A DNA stretch of 64,000 nt from Gigaspora margarita (taxonomy: Eukaryota; Glomeromycota; Glomeromycetes; Diversisporales; Gigasporaceae), in NCBI GenBank assembly GCA_009809945.1, contig WTPW01000513.1, positions 314,483 to 378,482 of the forward strand. The letters run 5' to 3'. Both the position numbers and the translations under genes were made by a program. Shown piece after piece: positions 1 to 10,900 of this stretch (its first letter is position 1; every line of letters begins with the position of its first letter). The notes under the pieces are model-generated. The model did not search any database, was not told the DNA's origin, and saw only the letters and a program-made list of their open reading frames with translations.

Positions 1-1
1 A

Positions 2-2281
2 CAGTACAACACTTCCCCTGCGTGGTGCCAATCTTGTGATCCTTGGAGAACAACTCAAGGATGGACAAGTAAAAATGAAAACATTGATAATTTTATTAAA
101 GAATTGCAATTCAAGGCCACGGGATATGAAAAGGTGATTGAATGGATCCCATTCAATAATCTAATTAATTTACAAGAAATTAAAGAATCGGAGCTCGGAC
201 TTGTATTGGCAACCTGGGACAAAGGTGTACGAGAAATTAAAGGTGAATCTGGGAAATGTATACAATCACGTACTATGTCATCTGTTGACCTTATGGAACT
301 GAATTATTCGAACACTTTGGAACTTTTAGAAAATGTATGTTAAAATTATTTAGATATTATTTGACTTATTGCTTGAAATATAAAATGCTGCTTAATTAAT
401 TAATACATATTATCTAAGTTTATTACTGTTCATATGCAAAAGGACTATAGAATTCATGGAATAACTCAAAATACAGAAACTGATCAATACATGCTTGTAA
501 TTGATTTTTATAATGACAAAAGAAAGTTCGTTAATGGAATATGTGGACACTGTAAGCGATACAATACCAACCCAGCCTGGTGTCAAATATGTGATCCTCC
601 AAAGGTGGACCAAGAAACAAGTGGCGATAAGAACATAGATAATTGCATTAAGGAATTTCAACTTAAAGCCACAGCATTTGAAAACGTTATTGAATGGATT
701 CCATATAATAGACTACGTGATATAAAAGAGATTAGTAGAGGGGGGTTTGGTATAGTGTATTCATCAACTTGGCAAGATGGTAAACGAACAGTCGAAGGTG
801 ATGATAGTTTGGGTTATGTACGACATCGTAAGAAAAAATGTGAAGTTGCTCTTAAGACATTGTCTGGTTCTCATACAAACTCCAAAATTTTAAATGAGGT
901 AAGCTAAAAATTTTTTTACAATATTTTGGTATATTAATGGCAGGAAGTAAATGGTTTTGAGAATTTGGGATGGTCAATGGAAACCAAACAGACTATTTTA
1001 TGTATTTTTTTTTTTTAATTTTAGATTGAAATATCTTAACAACTTTTAAACCAATCTTGATAAAATATTTTTTATTTTAATTTTATAACTATATAGAATT
1101 AAAATAAAAAATTTTTATCAAGATTGGGTTAATAGTTGTTAAGTTATTTTAATCTAAAGCTTTAAAAAAATTTATTTAGAAACAATATGCTTGGTTTCTA
1201 CTGACACCCCATTTGTACGTTAGGACGCACATGTGATAATTGTTATGTGAAAGTTTTATTTAGCAATAACAATTTCTCATACATTTAAAGGATGAATTAT
1301 TTGGGATGTACATGAGCGTTATTTTGAATCAAATGTGCTATTCAAAAAGTGGAAATTTAGAAATTTACGTCCATGTGCGTCATTACTCACAAATACTGAA
1401 AATAAATATACCGGATATAATCTTATAAAATTTTATTCATATATTCTCTCAAGTTTAAACATCGTGTGCAATGTAGGTTCGAGGGTAGTGCACTTGAAGT
1501 ATACGGATTGACTCAAAATACAGAGAATGGTCAATTTATGATGGTATACCAATATGCCAATAGAGGAAATCTTCATGACTTTTTAACTAAATATTTTGGA
1601 AAACTTGTATGGCAAAAGAAATTAAGGCTACTTACGGATGTATCTTTTGATCTATCTCTAATCCATAAAACAGGGCTTATTCATGTTGATTTTCACAGTG
1701 GTAATATTTTACTAGACCAAGATATCGATGGAAATATAATTTCATACATTACGGATCTAGGATTATCCAGAAAACAAGATGAGCATGATTCAAAAAAAAG
1801 AAGTGTTTATGGAATCATGCCATATGTTGCTCCAGAAATTCTCAATTATATGTATCAGCAACACACACAAGAGGCAGATATTTATGGATTTGGTATTATA
1901 ATGGCAGAAATAACAACCGGAAAAAGGTTTTGTGATGGATCTAAATACGATCATGAACTTGCAATAAAAATTTGCCGTGGATTACGTCCGGAATTTGCCG
2001 AAGGAACACCTGATTGTTACATTGAATTAGCTAAACAATGCATGGATTCAAATCCACAAAATCGACCTATTGCTGAAAACGTTTATTTAAAAATTAATCA
2101 ATGGAAAACAATTTTAGAATCAGAAAATTTGACAGATAAAGAGGAACTTGATATAAAAAATAAATTCATTGATGCTGATACTATAATTAAAAAAACATTA
2201 TTAAAATTTTTACCAGAAGAAATAACAAGCCTTAAAGGTACCAATATGACCAAAATTACTTTATATTGCTTGTGCGTTTAA
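2..2281 (+). CDS. Kinase A: TKL-like protein kinase, 3' part only
   Basis: Three exons visible: 2-334, 443-898, 1454-2281, all joined in phase 0 (about 538 aa seen; the 5' end lies outside the window). Exon one is a repeat module: end of a zinc knuckle (WCQSCDPW), the linker VIEWIPF and a decayed kinase N-lobe. Exon two has a complete knuckle (CGHC...WCQIC), the linker, a glycine loop (RGGFGIVYSS) and the VALK lysine. Exon three starts after TCTCAAG at 1453 with FKHRVQCRF and has the hinge YQYANRG, the catalytic loop HVDFHSGN, DLG in place of DFG, and the APE motif. D and N of the catalytic loop are present, so a Ser/Thr kinase activity is plausible. Family assignment rests on recognised motifs; exon borders are inferred from splice consensus and from copies B and C. 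Its 3' flank matches B and C to about 2650. Confidence 0.85.
967..1210. mobile_element. Palindromic MITE in the last kinase intron (copy A)
   Basis: An inverted-repeat element of about 244 bp fills much of intron 899-1453. The ends read roughly TGGTCAATGGAAACCAA on the left and TTGGTTTCTACTGACACC on the right, and the arms fold around a centre near 1090. The same element sits at the same place in kinase B (15155-15440) and kinase C (43841-44086), so it entered the intron before the kinases were duplicated. Confidence 0.8.
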
Positions 2282-2750
2282 TGCTTTTTAGTATTATTAA
2301 TTTTATTGTTTTATTAGTATCTACTCAATTAAGTCCCACTACTGCAGAGCAAATTGCAAAATTAAATCTTTGAACACTCTAGCGATTTATAATGTTAGCA
2401 TAATTTGCAATATTTGTTTGTTTTAAAAAACGTTCTTTTGCTAATACTATTTTTTTTAAAAAAAAAATTGAATGTAAGGTTTTTTTCATCTGTAAATTTA
2501 TTTATTCAAATATATTGTAAAAGGGAATGAAATTTAGGTTAGATTATTATGTATATATAAAATAAATAATTTAATTTAATTCATCTTCAGCTTAAACACA
2601 ACACATAGTTCTTTTGTGCCACACAATCACTAGTTTGTGCAACAATATGTGGAAGTCGATAACGAAATTAGTATAGTTGGACCGTATCAATTCACATGAT
2701 TTGCACGTACTGGATACCACATGATGCATACCATACATAAGCAATTTTTT
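2282..2750 (+). other. Kinase 3' flank shared with copies B and C
   Basis: No gene is seen. From the stop codon to about 2650 this stretch aligns with 17249-17640 and 45149-45530, including a block ending TTTAATTCATCTTCAGC, and probably holds the 3' UTR and poly(A) signals (several AATAAA-like sites near 2560). After about 2680 the sequence instead aligns with 33185-33205, the start of the unit 2 flank, which marks the junction between tandem units. Confidence 0.6.
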
Positions 2751-3662
2751 AGGCAAACTATCATGACAACTATCTAATATAAATTGATAGAATTTTTTTG
2801 AACAAATTCTATGAGTTAATAGAATTCATTTAAAAATTTCATCGAATTCTATCGAGTAATTGTTGAGAAATTTTCGTTCAAATTTTTGGAAAATTTTTAC
2901 CGTCTCGTAAAAAAAAAATAATCGCGGCTGAAATTTTTTAAACTTTGAATAAAAATTTCTCGACATTTATCTGATAGATTTCGATTAAATGTTTTTTAAA
3001 TAAATTGGATAAATTGGTAGAATTCATTTATTGTGGGGGTTCAAAAAGATCTAGATTTCGATTGGTTACGTTTATATTTCTTTGAAATCGGTAAAATTCT
3101 TAAAATTTCTTAAAATCTATAAAATCTTCGAGTCTCACAAGCGAATAAAAAGATTCTGTCGAGAAATTTTTGTTCAAATTTTAGGAAAATTTCTACCATA
3201 GTTACTTTCTTAGAAGACAGCAGAAAATTTCCAAGCTTCGAACGAAAATTTATCAACAACTACTTGCAAAATTCTTTAAAAGAATTCTATTAATTTATAG
3301 AATTTATTTAAAAAATTTCCATCGAATTCTATCAGATAGATGTGAGAAATTTTTGTTCGAAGTTTAAAAACATTTCTACCACGGTTATTTTCTTGGCGGT
3401 GGAAATTTCCAAAACTTTGAACGAAAGTTTCTCGACACTTACCCAATAGGCAAACCTATCTTTTTTGATTCACAGGGTCCATATTTTTGGTTCATAAAAA
3501 AGGCCACCTTTTTTTAATACTAATTCATATTATACAACCCTCTAACCCTAACAAAAAGTGGGCCTTTTTTTATGAATCAAAAAAGGATGAAATTATACCC
3601 AATAGAATTCGATGAAATTTTTTATCAAATTATATTAGATAGTTGTCGAGATAATTTGCCCA
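2751..3662. repeat. Long imperfect palindrome with internal subrepeats
   Basis: The ends are inverted: AACTATCTAATATAA near 2770 and TTATATTAGATAGTT near 3635. The interior repeats a unit around GAGAAATTTTCGTTCAAA in both orientations (near 2860, 2950, 3160, 3240, 3340, 3430). A smaller hairpin at about 3455-3590 carries a short CTAACCCTAAC run in its loop. Unit 2 keeps only the left edge of this structure, so it is an insertion or expansion specific to unit 1. No transposase frame is visible. Confidence 0.6.
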
Positions 3663-4088
3663 AAATTATGAAAAATTCTACTTCGATAGCTTACGTACGT
3701 TGAACATCACGGGATATTTGGTACGTGAATTGTCCGAATTCTAGGCGATATTGGGGAAATTTTTAAATGATTTTTATAATGTTTTGCATCAAAAAGTAAT
3801 TATATACCGTATTTTGTGGAGTTACTTTTTTGGTAATTCCAGTGTAATTACTATAATAGGTTTATTTAATGTTATATGGCAAATTATTTTTAATTAATTT
3901 TAGAAAATTTCTTAATTTTACACCAGTTTACATAAATTACAATTTTACATTACATGTAATTTTACTTAAGTTTCCGAAAATTAAATGTCATGTTATTTTC
4001 ATAAGAAACATAAAGTACCAGATTTACAAAGTCGGCCAGTATTATTGCATCATTTGATTTGAATGTACGATCCGAATTGTAACTCCGA
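3663..4088. other. Intergenic flank, aligned with unit 2
   Basis: No convincing gene. The stretch aligns with unit 2 sequence at 33940-34181 and 34867-34960. The site GTTATTTTC at 3992-4000 is single here, whereas unit 2 has three copies separated by two transposons, so this is the empty target site. The open frame at 3869-4057 is AT-rich, is not conserved in frame in unit 2, and is not reported as a gene. Confidence 0.6.
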
Positions 4089-4402
4089 ACACAGGTCGAA
4101 TGAATGCAAATCGGGCATCACATAATCCCGATATGATCCTGATTTGAAACAGATATTTGGCGCAAATATGACCTTTAAGATACAAATCGGGTTCATATAG
4201 GCGTTCATATCGGAATGCTGATACTTTATAGGTAACTATAAGGCAAGCTTTATCGATTTACCGATATGCATTGAACGCTTATATGAACCCGATTTGTATC
4301 TTAAAGGTGTCCTATTTGCGCCAATTATCTGTTTCAAATCAGGTTCATATCGGGATTATGTGATGTCGATTAGAACCCGATTTGCATTCATTCGACCTGT
4401 GT
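4089..4402. mobile_element. Palindromic MITE, 314 bp
   Basis: Nearly perfect inverted arms begin ACACAGGTCGAATGAATGC and end with the complement, GCATTCATTCGACCTGTGT. Unit 2 has the uninterrupted sequence AACTCCTAAATCACCG at about 34954, so the element is a unit 1 insertion younger than the segmental duplication. A clear target-site duplication could not be defined because the flanks differ slightly. No coding capacity. Confidence 0.8.
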
Positions 4403-5353
4403 AAATCATCGAAAATTTGACCTCAGAAACTATATGTCATAGAGATGGGCAAATTCAGTAAAGTATTATTATTATTTATTATTTCTAATAGTGATGGGAT
4501 CGCTGAGTTTTTAATTAATAATAATAAAATAAATAATGCATTATTAATATTATTAATATTTAATCACTACATTATTGTTAATAATTCATTGAGTTAAATA
4601 AACTATTAACGGAGTTAAAAATTAAAAGTACCATATATTTTAATTCGCTTTTAGTTAATAATTTGATCAATCATTTAATAATCATTGTTAATTATTTAAT
4701 AATTCAGGAGGTCCATCATTAATTTCCGATTATTTCTTATTATTTTTGCGTAAGAAGCAATAATAAGTAAAGAATTATGAAATAACTGACCAGCAATTGT
4801 TGAGTTTAAAATTTGCCTTCCATGAAAACGTGACAAGTAAATTATTCGTCATAGAGAATAATTAGTAATAATATGTATGTGCAAATATTGAGGTAAAAAA
4901 TAAGTAATTATTACTTACATATTGCCTTGCCTATCTCTAATATGCCATGCGTTCAAAATTACAATTTCAATTTACGCTTTACTCCAAATTACATAAAACA
5001 CGTATAATTTTACATCACTAAATACGAGTAAACTGAGTTTCAAAGTTAAGAAAAAGTGACGTATTTGGTGTTTGCTTAAAATTTCGAGAGTGTTTGGAGA
5101 TCCTCATTCATGAAATCGGAAAATTTTTAAAACCAATGTAACCATTATTACATTATCATTATTACAAATATTAATAAAATAGCGATATCAATATATTATA
5201 TTGTATATTAGGTTACAAAAATAAAATAAATAACCTTCATTCAAATCTAAATTTGCTTAAAATTATAATCATTATAGTTAAACAAAAGGATTTGAAAAAA
5301 AGAACTTGTTATTTGCACCAATTCAAGTTGATCGGTGGCTTTAGTTTTATTTA
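4403..5353. other. Intergenic flank, AT-rich, aligned with unit 2
   Basis: No gene seen. It aligns with about 34968-36140 of unit 2 apart from insertions there. The site CATAGAGAT at 4438-4446 is the empty target of the unit 2 element at 35006-35261, and the break near 4490 corresponds to the unit 2 insertion 35310-35523. Much of 4480-4760 is low-complexity TTAATAAT. Confidence 0.55.
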
Positions 5354-5561
5354 TGGCGGTTTGCAAAAAGGTGTAACACCATAATTTTCATGATGATGAT
5401 GGCTGAGAAACTTTGAAATTCTAAATTGAGAATCTATTTAAGAATTTATGTAAAATCATATCTTAATCATAGCTTTAATCAGTGATTTATACGTATAAAA
5501 AGTTATATGTAAAATTATTGTACTCTACTTTTTTTTACGTACACATATTTTTTCTCAAAAA

Positions 5562-5786
5562 ATGACCGATGTTCAAGAAACAAAATTAAAATATCGTCGA
5601 GGGACTTGTTTCAGTTGCCGAAAATGCATGTACTATGGAATTGATTTACAGCAAGAAAAATGGGACTGCAATTTATCTATTGTGCCACACAAAAGTAATC
5701 GGACAGATGCCGTTGAATATACGTTTACACGAGTATTTGATCCAAACTGGATAAAAAAGAAAGCAGAATTTGTTCATCAAAAATAG
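5562..5786 (+). CDS. Small cysteine-containing hypothetical protein inside a TIR element
   Basis: A 74-codon ORF opens with ATG in the context CTCAAAAAATGACC and ends TAG. The peptide has a CFSCRKC cluster near residues 17-23, a further Cys in KWDCN, and a basic C-terminus (WIKKKAEFVHQK). I do not recognise a family. No signal peptide or membrane segment is visible. Codon use looks more gene-like than the surrounding AT-rich DNA. It lies wholly inside the mariner-like element 5354-6573 and is absent from unit 2, so it is either cargo, an exon of a degraded transposon protein, or chance. It could bind a metal through the clustered cysteines, but that is speculation. Confidence 0.4.
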   Translation: MTDVQETKLKYRRGTCFSCRKCMYYGIDLQQEKWDCNLSIVPHKSNRTDAVEYTFTRVFDPNWIKKKAEFVHQK

Positions 5787-5950
5787 AGCACTATAATTAT
5801 TTATTGAGTTCAAAAGAGACTTTCAATTTTACTTAGTGTTCTCGATGCAATAATGTTTTATTAAGGTTATCTTTGAAAGCAAAAAAGCTCAAAACAACAT
5901 CGAATTCTACATTTGAAAATAATGACAACTCTTTAGAATTAGAAACACAT

Positions 5951-6208
5951 GGGCTGCCGTCAATAGAAATCAGGCAGATCTACATTTGAAAAAAAAATTA
6001 ATACCTTAACTTTCATAGCTCATATATCGATGAATTTTAAAGCTATCTTGATAATTTAATATTCAAAATAAAGTTTAAATCGTAAGCCTTCATTTGAACA
6101 TTAAACCATCAAGATAGCCTTAAAATTCATCGATATATGAGCTGTGAAAGTTAAGGTATTAATTTTTTTTCAAATTTAGATCTGCCTGATTTCTATTGAC
6201 GGCAGCCC
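5951..6208. mobile_element. Palindromic MITE nested in the mariner-like element
   Basis: Inverted arms begin GGGCTGCCGTCAATAGAAAT and end with the complement ATTTCTATTGACGGCAGCCC; internal parts such as TCATCGATATATGAGC pair with the opposite arm. The core GTCAATAGAAA resembles the ends of the kinase-intron MITE (GGGGGTGTCAATAGAAACC), so the two may belong to one family. No coding capacity. Confidence 0.75.
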
Positions 6209-6957
6209 ATATGATCTTACTACTCTAGCAAGTGGTATATCCGATCTGAAGAAAAGCTTACATTTCCCCATTTTTTATATAGCCGTAAAACTTTTTCTTA
6301 CCAAACCTTTACTAATATAGAGAATGTCATAATTTGTGATATTGAATAATTATCATAATGTAAATAAATTATACATACGCCATTTCAAATCATTGCTGTA
6401 TGCGAGAGGCATGCTAATAAAGATTATTTTTTATGAAATTTCAGTATAACGATTATACTATCGTTATATACTAGAAATCTCTAAAATTGAAAAATCTACA
6501 AGCATCGGCTGATTTCATGTGATTTCACATGACATCATGATCTGCAGGTGTTACACTTTTTTGCAAACCGCTATAAGTTAACATTGTATTCATTTACAAG
6601 TAGTTCTAAAAATTTTATTAATACTTTTAATTTATTGGTTCGGGTGAAATTTTAGGCATATTAAATAAAAATATTAAATATGATTCAATTTTAAGAATTT
6701 TATAAGTTGCGAAAAGATAAAATATAAATAGGTGTGTTCGAAACCTAATTGAAAATAAGATCGGATTGATATAAATAAATACGTCACTAATTTCGACGTA
6801 AATTAGATTCCTGTATTTTAACTTTGAAACCACTCAATATAAAATTTAAAGAAAAAAACTAATTAAATTAAATTAAAGTCAGGATAATATTACGATTAGA
6901 GGTTTGGATTTTGTTAGAACCAAAAGGGTAGTTTCATATAAATGGAATTTTGAATTA

Positions 6958-7119
6958 TAATACCCTGCCTTACTATTTGTTGTTCATGCCTACCTTCATT
7001 ATAATTTCCCACGAGATCATATCATGACCGGGAATCTTCCATGGGAAGATTCCCGGTCACAAATCATCACGTGAAAATTATAATGAAGGTAGGCATGAAC
7101 AACGTAAGTCAGGGTATTA
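6958..7119. mobile_element. 162-bp hairpin element
   Basis: The sequence folds back almost end to end: left arm TAATACCCTGCCTTAC..., right arm ...GTAAGTCAGGGTATTA, with the shared stretch GTTCATGCCTACCTTCATTA and its complement, and a centre at GGGAATCTTCCATGGGAAG. It is absent from unit 2 at about 36520, so it is a young insertion in unit 1. Confidence 0.75.
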
Positions 7120-7758
7120 CTCATGAATTGGCCATCTGTATCCTATGATCATCGGGAATCTCTGCTGTAATTTTTAAACTCCCAGGAAATTAATAATACT
7201 TATATGTACCCGTGTTTCATACACTAATGTACAAATAATATACTACATAGTACTTCGATTATAGTATCCCTCCTAGTATATTACCCGGGTATAAACGAAT
7301 ATTTAATAATACTTCCGAATTATCTCCGATCTTTTACTCCTGTCAAAATGCATCAAACGTAAATTTTGTATCACTGAGGATCCTTTCGGATCAATTATAT
7401 AAAAAAAGCCATTTATGAAAGAAATGAAATCAGATAAAATGAAATATGTATAATATAAAAACATTGACAAGTTACCGAAAATGGTTAGGAGCCAAGGTTA
7501 GAAGTTAGTTTTAGATATAAGTAGGTTTTAGAAGGTCAAATGGAAACCAACATTTCATTTTAATCCGATTTTCATTATGATCCGCGACAATTGACGTAAG
7601 AAGTTGCATTTAATTTGGGTTTGATCGGCGATAGAATTAGTCTAGTTAACTACTATTTTTATCGACTAAACATAATAGTCGACTAAGACCGATTCCAATC
7701 CCTAATTGTAAAAGTACTCGTTATAATGATCCATCGACACGTGTATTGAAGAATCGTT

Positions 7759-7768
7759 TATATAAAAT
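7759..7768 (+). promoter_or_regulatory. Candidate TATA box of receptor 1
   Basis: TATATAAAAT lies about 190 bp upstream of the receptor ATG and is followed by CCTCTCGGTATAGTGAATTT. The same block is kept at the same distance in unit 2 (37286-37295). In such AT-rich DNA a TATA match alone is weak; the support is conservation of position and the following GC-containing block. Confidence 0.25.
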
Positions 7769-7950
7769 CCTCTCGGTATAGTGAATTTAAAAGAAATTTC
7801 TTAACTCGACTTTTTCACCGAACGAGTGTGACTTGTCGACATTATTTTACAAAACTAAAGGGGATCCATTTATAGTAGCAAATACATTTTCACGTATCTA
7901 TTAGATTTCTAAATTTCACCATTTTTCATAAGATTACGATATAAAAATTC

Positions 7951-10900
7951 GTGATGAAAATATTTAGTCAACCTTATAGATTTATAGCACAGTATTTATT
8001 CATTTGCTTAGTAATAACATCAACGGAATCACAACAATCACAATATAAATATTTTAACTACACAGAGAGTACATTAGGTGCACCACCACTTGTAGCAGAT
8101 ATTAAGACATATGATGATGGGACACTTCTAGTTCATATTATACGAAATGATTCAACTCAGTCAACTGTTGATTGTTTAAACATTCAAGGAATGAGTTTAG
8201 AACAGAAATTATATGTGAGAATTATTCATTCAAATGGATCTGTTAAAGAGATCAATCCCAATTTAAATTTACATCCTAGTAAATTATTGTTTACTTAATA
8301 GCAATAATACTGAATACAAAATTAACTAACTTAACAATTTCGTTACATATTTAAAAGAAACACAAAATAACAACACAAATATATTGCATAATATAATAAA
8401 TCCTATTTCAATATATCCTTTACAAAAACCGTTTATTCTAGTAACTTATGTGAACACGACAAATTCTTCTAATATTACAGCTTATGATGAATGGGCGGCT
8501 GTCATTCATTGGAATGGAAGTATTCTAAGGTATATCTATATTTTATTTTATTCTATAAATACAAAAATAATTATTATTATTATTCAATTTGTAAATCACT
8601 AGTACAATGTATTTAGGTGCTTGGATGAATAGTACAATCCAGCCAAATATAAATAAGAAACTTGGATTTCTTAGATTTGATTCTGACCAGTCATATTGGA
8701 GGTGGAGGCAATATTTAGTGTAAATTTAACTTTACTAGCGTTTAAAATTATTATTATTATTATTATTATTATGTTTATGCTTTAATATTACAACCATCTA
8801 GTGATGATTCTGGAAATTTGGTTTCTGGAGATAAAACACGAATAAATACCACCGATAGCATGACTTTATATCGTTATTCTAATTCTCCAATCACGACAAT
8901 GTCCACTGTTGATAATGGTTATATAATAGTAGCAGTTTTTAACGGTACAGATAACAGCGATTCGTTACTTCCACGTGGTGGGCTTTACGCATTCTTTATA
9001 CCCTACGACAATAACTACCCAGGGACATCCAACAACAATAACTACAAAGGGACTGATATCTATCAAATATCACAACCCAATATGACAATTAGCTCAGTTT
9101 ATTGTGACACAACTGATATATTTATGATATGTGTAGTCTCCATTCATAGCAATATTACAATGGATTATCGCTATGTGAGCATCTTTTTCGATTCATCAGG
9201 AATGGTGCGTTCTAGGAAAGTACTATATGATCTCCCTAACGTGACTGGACTATCTCAGCAAAGTTGGAGTACAAAAATATTGCCATTCGGTGGTTTCATA
9301 TTAGGTCTTACAGTTTATAACAATACTGATAATAATACTTATTATTATATTTATGCTTATGATGTAAACAATTCTCAAATACCTTTAAATTCATCGGAAC
9401 CTTTTCTCACAAATTACTTTGGTGCAAATGCCATTACGAATAATAATACTTTTCTACTAGCTTCACCCTATGCAATTGATAATATTTCTTGGTCTTTGCT
9501 CACTATTCCAGTACCTACCGGTAATATTCATAATATAGGTGAATATGCTTCTATTAGTTTCTAATGTAAATTATATTTTCAATGAATTTAATAATTATGC
9601 GGTTCATCTACTGTATTTAGATTATGGCTATGATAATACCCTGGTAAACCAAACTATTCCATCAATCAATTCTGTCAATTCATCAACAACCACCTTAAAT
9701 ATCACCTTCGTTTATAAGATTGCTTTGTCAACTGGCAACATCACAATTTATAAAGCATCTGATCACAGTATTAGACAAAGAATTTCAGCAACAATGCAAG
9801 AATTCTGTAAAATCGATGGAAATACTATTAGCATAAAAATCCTCAGCCATACAATCAACGAGCATGGCGAACAATATTTTGTGGAGATGGATAATAATTT
9901 TGTCAGACGTGTTCAACCTAATGAACCTCTAAAAGGAATTCATTATGGTATTTGGATTCTTAGTCCAGGTAATATTTAATTATTTTTAAATTTATTTGAG
10001 AAATTTTATTATTAATTTTATCTTTTTGGACTTTTAGATAACTCTGTTAATCAGAACATATACTCAGGTAATGCGCGAATTATGTCTTGTGCGCATATCT
10101 GATATAATACAGCAAACATGGCGTCGAAACGAAACCTACCCGAAACTAGTTTCGGAACGGTTCTAATCCGAAACTAGTTTCGGATTTTTTTAAAAAAACC
10201 GAAACTCCGAAACCCGAAACCCCGAAACTATAATCCGAAACCCAAACCTATAATCCAAAACTCAAAAATATAATATTGAAGCTTATAAATTTATTATAAA
10301 GTTGCCTTATTTTTAATGAACCCAAAATGTAAAATTATATTTGAATAATTTATAATATTATATAGGTCTTTTCGTTTAGTTATGTTTTTGGCAACTTTTT
10401 TCACTGCCTCGATTTGTTCGGGGTATTTTTTAAAGCTGGTCAACTTTATTTTAATATCATACCGTTATTACAACTGATTTCAAAATTCTAGGACGATAGA
10501 AAAAATTGCAAATGATGAATTGATAAGTATTTTATGCCTTTGATACCAACAATTTATTAATTCTGCGGTAACTTATCAATTCTATCATTAGTAGACATGA
10601 ACGTACTAATTACTTATTATGGTACCCAGTTTTTACGTAATAAGTAAAAAAAAACTGATGTTGCAAAAGCAACCTTGATAGTCAGAATATAAACTTCGGA
10701 ATTATACCTTTCATGTTGTACTAGTGAATCATAACAACAAAAGGACTGCACGCATGCAATAAATTGTTGGGTGAAGAGATACATAGCATACAATGTATAA
10801 TTGAAAGAGATATATAATACATGAATGCAATCAATGTATATGGAAGTTGGGGTAGTTTTTGGTGTTTAGGTGAGGTTTCGGTTCGAATGAGATTTCGGGT

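Larger units (their letters stand above)
5354..6573. mobile_element. Mariner-like inverted-repeat element, 1.2 kb, carrying a small ORF
   Basis: Terminal repeats are TGGCGGTTTGCAAAAAGGTG and the complement ending TTTTGCAAACCGCTA, flanked by TA on both sides (5352-5353 and 6574-6575). Unit 2 has the empty site TTTTATTTAAGTTAAT near 36137. A TA duplication fits the Tc1/mariner superfamily, but no transposase was found. Short relatives with the same ends lie at 18366-18570 and 47682-47879. The interior holds the 74-codon ORF at 5562 and a nested palindromic MITE at 5951-6208. Confidence 0.75.
6574..7950. other. 5' flank of receptor 1, aligned with unit 2, with one insertion
   Basis: No gene seen apart from unsupported short frames. 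6576-6957 aligns with 36145-36520 and 7204-7950 aligns with 36525-37469. Between them lies a unit 1-specific insertion that includes the hairpin 6958-7119. The conserved 700 bp before the receptor start is the likely promoter region. Confidence 0.6.

Noticed and set aside
410-661. 83-codon minus-strand frame, repeated at 14597-14848 and 43284-43535
   Set aside because: It is the antisense shadow of the kinase knuckle exon, conserved only because the exon is.
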